Part shown: in pieces, positions 14,297-25,759 of the stretch
How the letters are laid out: each line of letters starts with the position of its first letter
Numbering within the stretch: position 1 is the stretch's first letter
Source: Sycon ciliatum
Taxonomy: Eukaryota; Porifera; Calcarea; Leucosolenida; Sycettidae
Assembly: GCF_964019385.1 (NCBI RefSeq)
Contig: NC_088650.1
Span: 21,958,002-22,022,001 of the forward strand
Direction: 5' to 3'
Length of the DNA: 64,000 bases
The notes under the pieces: model-generated
What the model was told of the DNA's origin: nothing
The model's input: only the letters and a program-made list of their open reading frames with translations
Databases searched by the model: none
Translations under genes and position numbers: made by a program

Positions 14297-16428
14297 TTAT
14301 ACAATCATGTACTTGTACATGTACTGATGATGTAGAAGAAATAATAGAATACAAAAATTGCAGCTCTAAAACAATAAACATACATGAACCAAAACGGCAA
14401 AAGCCATGAAGATGACGATTTTATAATTATTTTAAATTATTTACCCATCAATCGGATGATTATAGCCATTATATTTGGTCGTCTCCATTCTTGTGCAATC
14501 ATGCATATGTAGGTTGGTTCTCTTCATGTTATTGTGACCAATTTCATAGATGTTGGTTGCCTTGTTGCTTTCTCTCCCCTCTCCTCTCACCCAAGCCATT
14601 CTGCATAAGCGAAGCTGTGGACGCAGCATACTGCTGCTACACTTCAACGCGGGAATGCGTGTAATAATAATAATCAATCGGATCGGTCCAATGCCTTCGC
14701 AAAAAAGCGTATTTTTGGGTAAAGTAGTTACAGTCGCACACGAACTGGTACAATCATGGTACCGGCGGGTAGGTTCACACGGAGATCTCGCACTTGCAGT
14801 CGTACATGTACAGTCATGTATTAAAACTCTACTCTACTACTACCGTGACGTGTGTAGTAGCACTCCAGTACAGTACATACATGTATACCTGGCACGGCCA
14901 CCGCCCGCGATAAGTAACTGCGGGTACGAGCGTTGTGCGCAGCATTATTTTGTGTGTGGGACCCGTGAAAATCACACCATGCACTTGTACTACAATATTT
15001 ACTCACGTAACTCAGTGACGTGACAGTCAGAGTCACCACAAAGCCCGCGCCGACCAAGTGCATGCAGACTGCAGTGGGATCCCCAGCAAGCTGCGAGAAC
15101 AGCCTGTACTGACTACAGCCTACAGTGTAGACTGTAGAATCTACAACAACATACTACAAGACAGTACAACGACTAGTGGTAGTAGGGCAGGCAACGCATA
15201 CCAGAGGCAGAGGCTGGGGCAGGAGTACTACTCAGTACTGGAGAGTAGTGATGACTGTCAGTGACATGATGCAGAGCACTTGAATCAGCTAGTACAGTCA
15301 TAGTAGAGTCGTCGTAGAGATCGAGAGTGGATCGAGTCGAGGCACGCACATGGCACTCAACACGACCTGGGACACTCGTCGCATGCACACCAATCGTGAG
15401 TACTGCGGCCAAATACTGAAATAGCGTGGGACTACTATACGGCCTGCCTGGGTGAGCCACTACAGCCTGTACAGGTAGTCTGTGGCACCTATGCACCTCA
15501 TCATCAGGCTCATGAGTCATGTACATGAGCTGGCCAGTACCAGTGGCATGCGTGCGTGTAAAGTGAGTTGCAGCCACAAAATGCATGGTGGTGGCCAATC
15601 GACCTCCAAGCTCACTTTGTGCACACTAGCGCCAGCCGGAACGACAGGGAGTGAAGTGAACACACTGTGCTGCGTAGTGTGTACTACGCACAGTAATCAG
15701 TACTTCTGTTCAGAACTCCGCGCTCCGCGCTAGCAGTTCGCTGCAAGTCCAGTAGCCGTTCTATTTCAAAGGGCCTTAGTCGCTGCAGCTCAGTGTGTCG
15801 TCAAAGCAGTGGCGTCATGGCGTAGTACCCTGTCGTAATTCCCCACTGCTTCAGAACCGTATTTCTTGCACGCCATTGTCCACCGGAGAACAGAGATACT
15901 ACTTAGAGCAAGCGGTAGCATTGCGTTTTTAATTGCGATGACCAGGATCTACTTCTGTGTGTAGTTTGAATGTTCTAATTGCTCATCGCTGGAGATATAC
16001 GTGGCGTCGTAGGCAACTTCGCAAAGTCAAACAGCAGCAGCAGCAGGAGTGTAGCCTATAAAGACTCGAGCGCAGGGTGAGTTTGGGTTAGTTCTGGTTT
16101 TGTTGAAATCTGAAATCAAGAGCTGCGCCTGAGTTACTGTGGTAATGATACGTACTGACTGACACGGACTGTCTGCGGTGGCTGGATTGGAAACTTCGTG
16201 TGTACAAATTACCAATCTCCCCTGATCGCTGGCTATTGCGCTTAGTTTTGTGCATGGATGTATGCGTAGCACTTCAGTAGTCCATGGTTTATGTGATTGT
16301 TCACTTGTCCGGAACACAACGACATTACGTTACTGTAGGTCAGCGTGCGCGCTGTCCGAAGAAAGCAACTAGTTACTTGTAGTACGGTTTCTCATATTCT
16401 GTGTAACAGTGCTGGATCCTTGAAGACC
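14297..16428. promoter_or_regulatory. 5' flank of zinc-finger gene, copy A
   Basis: This sequence is conserved in unit B up to the start codon (46010-46843 and 50724-51788, split by the RAG1-like transposon). It likely holds the promoter and 5'UTR. A possible acceptor (TTCTGTGTAACAG, ending 16409) 20 bases before the ATG suggests an upstream non-coding exon. I cannot place a transcription start; no TATA box stands out. No other gene seen. Confidence 0.4.
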
Positions 16429-16642
16429 ATGGAAAATAGCACAAGAAAGCTGCTGGCTTCGCAGTGCCAGAATGCTGATGATGGCGACAAGACCGTGGCA
16501 GGACCAAACCCGGACGATGACCAGGCTGACGCGAAAACCAAGCCTGAAACACCAACCGTTGGCGTGGAGAAATCTGCGTCGTCTGCTTCTCTTGTTGCGG
16601 AGAATAAGTCAAGCGAAGGAAAGAGCAGTTCTCTTCAAAAGA
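16429..16642 (+). CDS. C2H2 zinc-finger protein copy A, exon 1
   Basis: The first coding exon begins ATGGAAAATAGC (MENSTRKLL..) and gives 71 codons plus one base. It ends at a consensus donor, AAAAGA|GTGAGT. The leftover A joins AC at the start of exon 2 (acceptor TTGCTACCTAG, 21341) to make an Asn codon, giving SSLQK-N-KKRNSK. The peptide is hydrophilic, acidic and Ser-rich, with no domain. The same structure (214 bases, same phase) is kept in copy B, which supports the exon call. The intron (16643-21341) holds GT, GA, hAT-like and minisatellite repeats. Confidence 0.75.
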
Positions 16643-16684
16643 GTGAGTCGATTTGTTTAGATTTATGTGAACAGGTTGCGCTGC

Positions 16685-16816
16685 GCTTGTACGTGTACGG
16701 GTGTTTGCATGTGTGTGTGTGCGTGCATGCATGAGTATGTGCGCATGCCTATGTGTGTGTGTATGTGCGCGTGCGCGTGTGTGTGCATATGTGTGTGTGG
16801 TGTGTGTGTGTGTGTG

Positions 16817-16884
<68 letters not shown>
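16685..16884. repeat. (GT)n microsatellite in intron A
   Basis: Interrupted then pure GT just downstream of the exon 1 donor. Unit B carries a shorter version (52065-52208). Confidence 0.95.
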
Positions 16885-16885
<1 letters not shown>

Positions 16886-17246
16886 GCACTCATGTAGCAT
16901 TGTGTATTTACTTTGTACATGTAAAATCAATCATGTGACAGTTGGGATGGTTCTGACATCTTCTGTCCAGATCATATTACAGGGGGTTTAGCCTTACTGT
17001 TAGCCTTAGTACAGGTACGTACTGAGTTGGTGCTTGCTAAACCGCGTAATATGACCTGTTGCTTTGTGTGCTGTACGACTTCTACTATACCAGCCTAGCC
17101 CTGGTACCGCTGGCCCTATCACTTGTACTGCAGACTCAGCACACTCATTGCATTAGCTGTGACCAGTCCTGAAAGGGGGGGGGGGGGGGGGGCTGGGCCA
17201 GGCCAAGGTGATGCTGCCATGTGCTCAGGACTTGCACCATTCACGT

Positions 17247-17248
<2 letters not shown>

Positions 17249-17319
<71 letters not shown>

Positions 17320-17376
17320 TAGATAGAGTGAGAGAGAGACATAGAGAGAGAGACACACAGGCTGAGAGATGGAGAG

Positions 17377-17456
<80 letters not shown>
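17249..17456. repeat. (GA)n microsatellite in intron A
   Basis: Two GA runs separated by a degenerate stretch, preceded by a G run (17167-17192). The counterpart in B is 52554-52838. Confidence 0.97.
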
Positions 17457-17458
<2 letters not shown>

Positions 17459-17497
17459 TTCTGTACTAGTCTGTAGTCTTACTTCCTACTGTCGTTG

Positions 17498-19184
17498 CAG
17501 GGGCGTAGCACCCGCTACGACTGGTACGACCATGGCTGTACGAGGTGATTTGTAAAAAATTTACATGGCATATTATTTTACAAATCGAGTCAAATATCAT
17601 TGTTGAGGGCGATTGCATTCTTCCCATGAAGTGTTTTTGTTAGTTCGACAGACAAGTCAGTTGCCATTGTATTGTAGTTTGTAAGCATCGGCAGCGTTTA
17701 GCGGAATTTTTTTCTTCCGCGGCCTTGTGAGATATCAATCATGGATTGAAATTCGTGAATTTGTGGTCAAAGAGGTAAAATATCCCTCAATGGATGCTTG
17801 AAGGACGTCCAAGAGCCAGCGAGCGTATTCTACGGCAGGTGGAAACCCTAGGCTGGTCACCGATGCCAGCATTGAGTCTGTCACACCGTCAAAGTAGCAG
17901 GGCTGAAGAAGAGATTAGCCAAAAAGGTGAAGGTCAGAAACTGCAATTTTGACAAAATGTGTCTTTCACTAACCTATCATGAAAGGTGATTCAAATCCAA
18001 GTCCGAAGCTGCTGATGCTTATGGCATACAGGTAAATAATTAGCTGTTCAGTAGACCTACGTATGAAACTCAGCTTGCTACCTCAAAAGTGCTGGTAGAG
18101 ATTCACGATGGCAAAGCCTGCAAATGCAGGAAATGCGGCATGAATGTATGTTGGGTGTTGACGGCGGAGCACCCGTTGAGGGTGGTCTGCAGCCTTCTTC
18201 CAACACAGAAGTATATGAATCAGGTGAAGGAGTCACTGCACTTGTCTTGGAGAGTATGGAAGCCCCGACATTGTCAGTATGTGCCGGTTAAATGCACTGT
18301 GGCCCAGATGCACGAAGGCACCCTGTTGTGGGACGCCTGGCGCACATCATGGATGGTATCTTTGCTTAGTGTGGTTATTTCACGCATGAGGATGCACTGC
18401 AAATTGAAAGAAATGGAGCAGCAAGATAAGGTCTGCGTGCTCATGGTCTACAATGCCGGCAGGCGGTCAAAGATACCCTATCGTTTTGAACCGCAGTTGA
18501 CGACGTACAGAAACCAATACGTTGGGCAACCTGCGAAACCAGTCTGCTTTCTCTGCATGTGACTTGCTTCAGATGTATCTTGATTTCCCATTGCAAGCTT
18601 ATTGACACATTTAGGTCATATTTGTTGATGTTAGACCCTATTTTACTGACTTGTAAAATTTTGTACACACTTTTTCTGGGTGAAAAAATGCATGCAAAGC
18701 AACCCCACACTGTGTCTCTCATGTTTGTGGCGTTCGATCAAGAAGTCCATACGTGGATAGAGGACATACATAGTGACAGAATGAGACTATGCACACTTCA
18801 ATACTCGCCAGGGCAACGGAAAGATAGCCTTTTTTACTTTCATGTGAAATTATTACAAATCACCTCGTACCACTTTTCGAAAAGTGTGGTTCGTCCGGAA
18901 CGTGCAAAACCGTAATAAAAAAGTCAGGATCCATCGGTATGCATATGCGCATCAGACTTTGACCTTTTTCTAGACTCGTACTCGTAGATCTGTTATGCAT
19001 CTTCAGTCGTGCTGAGTACTGTACTCGACTCGACTGCACACTGCGCCAGAAGTTCCCAGAACGCAGGATTTTGTGTCTTTTTTACAAAATTTTCCGGGGG
19101 AGGTCCCCTGGACCCCCCTCCAACACGGCCTTCGGCCCACCAACCTTTGGTCGTACCACTTCCAAAACCCCTCCTACGCCCCTG
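17498..19184 (+). mobile_element. hAT-like DNA element in zinc-finger intron, private to A
   Basis: The termini CAGGGGCGTAG..CTACGCCCCTG are flanked by CGTTG (17493-17497 and 19185-19189). Unit B has the undisturbed site CTGTCGTGGTCATTG near 52872. TGGTACGACC recurs about 27-30 bases inside both ends. CAGGGGCG termini are common in hAT elements, but the repeat is 5 bp (or 3 bp with longer termini), not the usual 8, so the superfamily is uncertain. A 157-codon open frame at 18089-18562 has several Cys and no domain I recognise. Much of the interior looks decayed or non-coding. Confidence 0.75.
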
Positions 19185-19189
19185 CGTTG

Positions 19190-19979
19190 TCATTGAAATC
19201 CGATGGGATGAGTGGGGCCGGCACCCTTACTGCTTTCAGCGCACGTACATGTAGTTTACGTACATACTGTAAAAAAATGGACCAGCAGTGCTCGTGGCCG
19301 AGTACCTAAGCACTGACCGAGTAAGATCAATAAGACGTCAGATAACGGTAGCAACTGAAATGCGACCGCTGAATGTTTACATAGAAATGCCACTGGGCTA
19401 CTGGGCCACTGGGCTACTGGGCTAAAACGAATTTCAGTGAGAAGCGTGCATGCCAGCAAAGCTTGAAGATTAATTTTATGTAACATGGGAAATTGTGGGC
19501 ACAAGTTATGCCCAAGTTATGCACAAGTTATGCCGTCATCATCCCAGGCCAGCATTCCATGAAGCCTTGGAATGTAGCTTGCGCTCGGCTCGATGGCGCT
19601 CGCCTTCCCTTCTTTGGAATTGGCACTAATATCCATGAACCTTCCCAGTTGGAAGGCCGTTGGTTAGCGCTATCGAGCAGTGCTCAAGCTGACTTTCAAG
19701 CCGTGGAATGTCTCAATACTCCCTGTCAGTTTTGTGCTAGATTGTGCACGTCTGACTGTTCGAAATCTGGTTTAGTTGGTGGACTCGATCGCATAACTTG
19801 TACCCACAATTTCCATGTCACAACGTTTTCGTGTGACTGTTGTCTCCTCGTCGGTTATTTAAATACTTTAAACGGAGATACACTGGCAATTCCAGCGAAT
19901 TTTAAATGAAGAAATTTCAGCAGACACATGATTGCACAGTTGTGCATGGCATTCTGAGTTACAACCGGCACAGAGCCTG
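19190..19979. other. Intronic sequence conserved between copies
   Basis: Intron sequence matching about 53763-54434 in B, including a plus-strand open frame (19493-19909 in A; 53926-54360 in B) that reads almost the same for about 115 codons. No domain is recognised. It could be an unannotated cassette exon or simply recent sequence without stops. Confidence 0.3.
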
Positions 19980-20677
19980 TCTGACCACTGTTTGACCACT
20001 GTTTGACCACTGTCTGACCACTGTCTGACCACTGTCTGACCACTGTCTGACCACTGTTTGACCACTGTCTGACCACTGTCTGACCACTGTCTGACCACTG
20101 TTTGACCACTGTCTGACCACTGTCTGACCACTGTCTGACCACTGTCTGACCACTGTCTGACCACTGTCTGACCACTGTCTGACCACTGTTTGACCACTGT
20201 CTGACCACTGTCTGACCACTGTCTGACCACTGTCTGACCACTGTCTGACCACTGTCTGACCACTGTCTGACCACTGTCTGACCACTGTCTGACCACTGTC
20301 TGACCACTGTCTGACCACTGTCTGACCACTGTCTGACCACTGTCTGACCACTGTCTGACCACTGTCTGACCACTGTCTGACCACTGTCTGACCACTGTCT
20401 GACCACTGTTTGACCACTGTCTGACCACTGTCTGACCACTGTCTGACCACTGTCTGACCACTGTCTGACCACTGTCTGACCACTGTCTGACCACTGTCTG
20501 ACCACTGTCTGACCACTGTTTGACCACTGTCTGACCACTGTCTGACCACTGTCTGACCACTGTCTGACCACTGTCTGACCACTGTCTGACCACTGTCTGA
20601 CCACTGTCTGACCACTGTTTGACCACTGTTTGACCACTGTCTGACCACTGTTTGACCACTGTTTGACCACTGTTTGA
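19980..20677. repeat. 11-bp minisatellite, about 63 copies (unit A)
   Basis: TCTGACCACTG tandem array with T/C variation (TTTGACC versus TCTGACC). On the minus strand all three frames are open and read the same 11-residue repeat (SGQTVVRQWSD), because the period is not a multiple of three and contains no stop. Unit B has about 21 copies (54435-54671). It lies in the intron; I do not call a protein. Confidence 0.97.
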
Positions 20678-21231
20678 CTGTTCTGCGGTATGCCTCCACG
20701 GCATTTCCAGCACTCTTTGCATACGAGGTGCTTCCCTCGTAAGTTAGAACTGTAAGTTAACCTTTTGAGCACGCGTGACGTTCTGACACGTCATGACCAC
20801 TGCCACTGTAACAGGCGTGACGTTCTAGAACGTCACGAGTCAGTACGGAACTACATCGATGCCGCGTTTCTTCCGTGACGTGGCGTCGAGCTGTACCGCT
20901 GCACAGAGGACTCCTAGGATGTACGAATACAATAAAAAAATGCGAGTCGCTCCGTAAGTTTGAACTGGAGTTACATGCGCGTGCATACATTTCAAAATAC
21001 CAATTTCGCGTAAAACTACCTTTCTGAAAACGGTCATAACTTTTGTAATCTTTGTCGCATTTCCAAAACAAAAAACCAGTTCTGTGTTCAGGAGACATGA
21101 AAGAATCGTTTGAAATCAAGTTTGCTCACATAGAGTGAATTAAATGTTTTACTGCGTGGCAGAGGTTTTCAATGGGCCCAGGCTCAAAAGGTTTAAACTA
21201 TAGTATAAGTTAACTTACTCAAATAAACACT

Positions 21232-21295
<64 letters not shown>

Positions 21296-21341
21296 CGTGC
21301 GTGCGTACGTGCGTGTACGCACTGCACTATTTGCTACCTAG

Positions 21342-21959
21342 ACAAAAAACGCAACAGCAAGATCAATGTGAATGGCTTCTCTGATGAACCATCGTCACAC
21401 CATCCCAATGGTGATGAACCATCTCCACTCCATCCCAGTGATGCCAGTGATTCGATTTCGAGCACCACCAGCACTGTCCTTTCTGCCAAAAAGAGAAAAC
21501 GCCAATGCAGCAATAGGACGACTCCTAAGCGAAACCAGAAAAGGAGTAAAAAGGCGACGCAAGCGTGTGAATCAACACAGGTCCTTGACCTGCCTGGTCC
21601 TTCATTGGGTTCTTCGTTTAGCAGTGGCATTCCTTCTACTCCTGCTGCTGCTACCGTGGCATCACCATCAACGTCATCACCGTCATCACCGTCATCAGTA
21701 TCAGCGTATGACAGGTTATTGGATGATGTGGAGTCACGGTCTATGAGCAGTTTATCAGAAAGGCACAAGGCGCAGGAGCACAAGGCTAACAAGAGTAGAT
21801 CTTCATCCTTGAAAAGTAATACAGCACAATTCTCTGACCAACACCAGCAGCAGACTCCGCGAACCGCCATTTCGTCGGCTCTGTTTGGAGGAAGGCGAAG
21901 GAGGCAACCGGAGTCATCATCGAACCTTGACGATCTCCCATCGCCACCTTATCAGGTTC

Positions 21960-21992
<33 letters not shown>

Positions 21993-23647
21993 TCACGTCT
22001 GCAATTACTGAGCCCAAAATCTACAGCCCAATGGTGCTGGTTGCAGATTTATCAGCATTCAAAAGCATGCCCAGTGCTGCCAAGACAACAGGCGTGCTTG
22101 TTCATTCGACTCCAGCTAGTGATCCTGCGCAAGTCAACTCTCATAGTACTGCTGCCCAGGCTAGCTCCACCAGTGCCAAAACAACCTCCATCGGTGCCCA
22201 AGCCACCACCACCAGCTCACAAGCAACCTCCACCAGTGGCCAAGCAACCTCCACCAGTACCCAAGCTAGCTCCACCATTGCCCAAGCTAGCTCCACCAGT
22301 GCCCAAGCTAGCTCCGCCAGTGCCCGAGCTAGCTCCACCGGTGCCCAAGCTACTTCCCCCAGTGCCCAAGCCGCACAGACAATGGGGCTACTGGTGACTT
22401 CTGAAAGAATTAGTGTAGTAAACGTGGACTCTTCTCTGTTGGCTATTGATGAAATGACGAATGGCCAGCCATTGTCAACGTTACCCACATTAGTTGCAGC
22501 AGCGACCTCAGTTGGAATGTCTCAGCCACACTACCGTAACACCAGCCACAGCCAGCACAATGAGATACCTGGTCATGATACCATTGTCTGCCCTAAGCCC
22601 ATTGTAGCTTCAATGTACTTCCTGCAGAATACATTGCAACTGCAAGCTGAAGGCGTAGACAGCAACAACAACGGCGGTCGTCAATACCGATGTGCAAAGT
22701 GTAACCAGTTCTTTGATGACCCTGTTGCACACCAGAGACACCCTTGCCATGGAAAGCAAAAGCAGCTCTCCTGCGAAATTTGCGGGAAGAAGTTCACAAA
22801 GCGTGGGAACCTGGCATCCCATGAACTTCTTCATGCAGCGCAAAACAACAAGGTATTGTATGCCGCCCGGCAAGAGGCAGTAACTACGGCCAAGCCCTAC
22901 AAGTGTGATAGCTGTAATCGGTCTTTTACTCATCAGAATACACTAACCAAGCATAAGAGAGTGCATACCGGTGAACGGCCGTTTTCATGCGCATCGTGTA
23001 GCAAGACTTTCCGGCAAAGATCTACTTTGAAGGAGCACATGCGTGTACACACCGGCGAGCGGCCGTACAAGTGTGATGTGTGTGGCAAAGCCTTCAGCCA
23101 GTCTAGTATGCTGACTACACATAGGCGTATTCACACCGGTGAAAAACCAATGACCTGCGAGACGTGCGGACGAGGATTCAGTGACCATTCGCATTTCAGC
23201 AAGCATCGACGCAGCCACACGGGAGAGAGGCCCAATCAGTGTCCGGTGTGTGACAAGAGTTTTGTAGCCAGCTGCGAATTGACCAGGCACATGCTGACTC
23301 ACAATGGCGAAAAGCCGTACGCATGTGATCTTTGCGGACAAACGTTCAGGGACCCCAGCCATTGCAGACGGCACCGGCGCAGAAATCACCCAGATGTGGA
23401 AGCACCATCAAGAACGGATAAGGCGGAGAAAATGACATCGTCAAACGATGATGGCATCTCTAACGATGAAGATGATGTTGAGTATGACGGCCAGGATGAG
23501 GATGATGATGATGATGCCGGTCATCCTGAGGACGACGATGCTGGTCATGCTGTGCCTACTGAAGATGCTGAGGATGGCGAGGAAATAGAACAAGCCAAGC
23601 ATGACGTCTCCTCTCCCTGTCCAAGTGGCCAAGATGAACAATGCTGA
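21342..23647 (+). CDS. C2H2 zinc-finger protein copy A, exon 2 (terminal)
   Basis: This exon runs from the acceptor at 21341 to TGA at 23645-23647 and completes an 839-aa protein with exon 1. Features in order: basic patches KKRKRQ and KRNQKRSKK (likely nuclear signals), a Ser/Pro/Thr-rich low-complexity region, about ten degenerate heptads such as AQASSTS, then eight C2H2 fingers at about residues 520-755. Finger 1 is degenerate (CAKC..HQRHPCH) and a spacer separates fingers 2 and 3. Fingers 3-7 are joined by TGE(R/K)P-type linkers, the mark of DNA-binding arrays. The C terminus is acidic with an Asp run. It is likely a nuclear DNA-binding regulator. The upstream GT-repeat reading frame (from 21239) is intronic. 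Confidence 0.9.
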
Positions 23648-23850
23648 GAGCATGGCTTCTCTGCTCCTCGAAGTGAGTAGCGAGATGGAGAATACCGTGA
23701 CAAAGCATGGTCCATCCACGGAGAATAACATTGGCAAAGGGACAACACTGAACTGATATTATTGCCATGCGTAGTGATGAAGATAGACATGACCTGTAGG
23801 AATAGCACACTATATGACTGGTCACAAAGTCACGGAGGAACACGCACACA

Positions 23851-23910
<60 letters not shown>

Positions 23911-24446
23911 CGCACACCAAACACATACACACACCAAACACCCATCCATTTAGACCTATGATTACCAGACTAACACCGACCACCTGAACAAATCATCAGA
24001 CTCTAGACTATCCGCTGCTGCTACTGCTACTCTTGCTGGTGGCTAAGATAATCTGCAAACAGAAGATGACTTTCTAGGATCCAACTTGTCTTTTTGTTTG
24101 TAGTCAGTAGATATTGCGGTGCAAGGCTGTAGAATCAATCTTTTTGTTTGTAGTCACTAGGTGTTGCGGTGCAAGGGTGTAGAATCAATATCGTGGTCGC
24201 CAGATCACCCACTATGGCACTACTTTCGCACTGCACAATTTTAGGCTGGATAGAACACAGTAGCGCCGCCGAGATAGCTTGTAACAGTTAGCTGTGCTTA
24301 TAGTGCACACCGTGCTCAGCCACGGTATTCAGTGTACATTCTTACTCTAGGTATTTACTTCAGATAGGTTATCCCAGAGTCTGGTGGGAAAAGAATAGCT
24401 TGATAGGATCTTTCTTTATAGCCGCAGATTGTTCACCATGTTGCGG
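23648..24446. other. 3' flank of zinc-finger gene A
   Basis: Probable 3'UTR and downstream sequence, conserved in B (57177-57930). It includes a CA tract (23849-23911) and a two-copy repeat of TTTTTGTTTGTAGTCA.TAG with GCGGTGCAAGG (24087-24190). I found no AATAAA signal. Confidence 0.5.
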
Positions 24447-25174
24447 AATGTGCTGATGCACAGTTTGACCCACCAGTCACGATCTTGGTTGTACTTCAAA
24501 GTATAAGTGTTGGAAAACTGCCGATAAATTGCTTATACCTTTTGTAGAAAGGAAAAGGACATATGGAAACCAATTTTTCAATTCTGCTTTTATTATTGGC
24601 TCAATACCCGAGTTTCAAATTGTATACCTTTAGTCCTTTTCTTTTTTTTAATCCTTCACTCTCCATCTGAGTTGAAAAAGTTAGCATTGCTTGTGCAGCA
24701 AGGAGCCCCTTGCATCTCCGTAACATTGTCTAACTAGTTAGCGTAGGGCTCCCTGCTAGGCGTCAGGTGCAAGACAAATTCCCAAGTCCATGAGTGCGGC
24801 AGGGAATCATTATGCCTGTATCAGGTCATGCTTGGAGCTCAACAGAGGCTGCGCATACACCACATTCATCAGAGGCTGCACATACACCACATTCATTTTC
24901 TCTATGTTGAGACTCCGGCGCAGCCCACAGCATTTTGCTGCAATAATGATTGTTTCCTTCATTTCACTCTCAGCGTGTTTTTCACATTCCGAATATTTTG
25001 CAGTCCACATTCTCGGAGAAATTCCTCCGCGATTTTTCATGGGGACAGCACACACTACGCCTTTGCAGTGAAGTTTGCAAAGTGCCTAGGTCGGAGTAGC
25101 ACAGTTGGCATAACTTAGACGTTTGTCACAAGTACACGTAGCCCTTGACGGATTATGCTGGCATAATTTCTATT

Positions 25175-25623
25175 TAGGGCTGAAACGATCAGCCAATATC
25201 ATTAACGATCGATATATTGGTTTTATCGATTCTTGTTGGCTCTACCCGTGTACCTCGAACACCAGTTTAGGAAGAAATTCCATGATACCTTTGCTATGTT
25301 AGAGATTTGTGGCACCGCACTGTTGTTATCTGAATCTTGTCATCACCCTCTGGCAACTGCTCTTATCTCCGACCTCTCCCAGAAGTGAAACAAAAAGACA
25401 AAGTCTTCCCTCCCGATCTCTTTCAAAGCCACAACTCAATTTTCTTGCACTTGAAATTACATGATTGTACTCGTATTCACTATCGGATGGAGTGCAAGGG
25501 CTAGAATACTGCCACTCATATGAATGCATAAAAATCGTTAGCACTCGTTTTGAACACTAACGATTATCGATTGCACTCTTAACGATCGATATGCGAGTTA
25601 TCGGTATAATTGCTTCAGCCCTA
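25175..25623. mobile_element. hAT-type MITE, TAGGGCTG ends
   Basis: TAGGGCTGAAACGATCAGCC.. at the left and ..GCTTCAGCCCTA at the right, with a perfect 8-bp TSD TTTCTATT (25167-25174 and 25624-25631). Unit A shows the uninterrupted site. The interior is rich in ATCGAT-type motifs near both ends (AACGATCGATAT). 449 bp, no coding. Confidence 0.9.
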
Positions 25624-25636
25624 TTTCTATTATGTA

Positions 25637-25758
25637 TACAATAAATGAGGAGGCCGAGGGTTTATGACCAATAAAAACTATTATAAAAACCGAGGTCTCC
25701 CGAGGTTTTTTTATTAGTTTTTATTGGTCATAAACCCAAGGCCGGGGCATTTATTGTA
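25637..25758. mobile_element. Palindromic foldback MITE (122 bp)
   Basis: TACAATAAATG..CATTTATTGTA, with inner arms GGGTTTATGACCAATAAAAA matched almost fully to the right half. Very similar in size and design to 29032-29156, so probably one family. Confidence 0.7.
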
Positions 25759-25759
25759 T

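Noticed and set aside
16663..16930. Thr-His and Cys-Val repeat ORFs over GT/CA tracts (also 21239, 23556, 54786, 57085, 59080)
   Set aside because: Microsatellite translation; the GT-rich start before the zinc-finger exon 2 lies upstream of a consensus splice acceptor.
19855..20772. 305-aa SGQTVVRQWSD repeat protein
   Set aside because: It is produced by an 11-bp minisatellite that is open in every minus-strand frame; copy number differs threefold between units.
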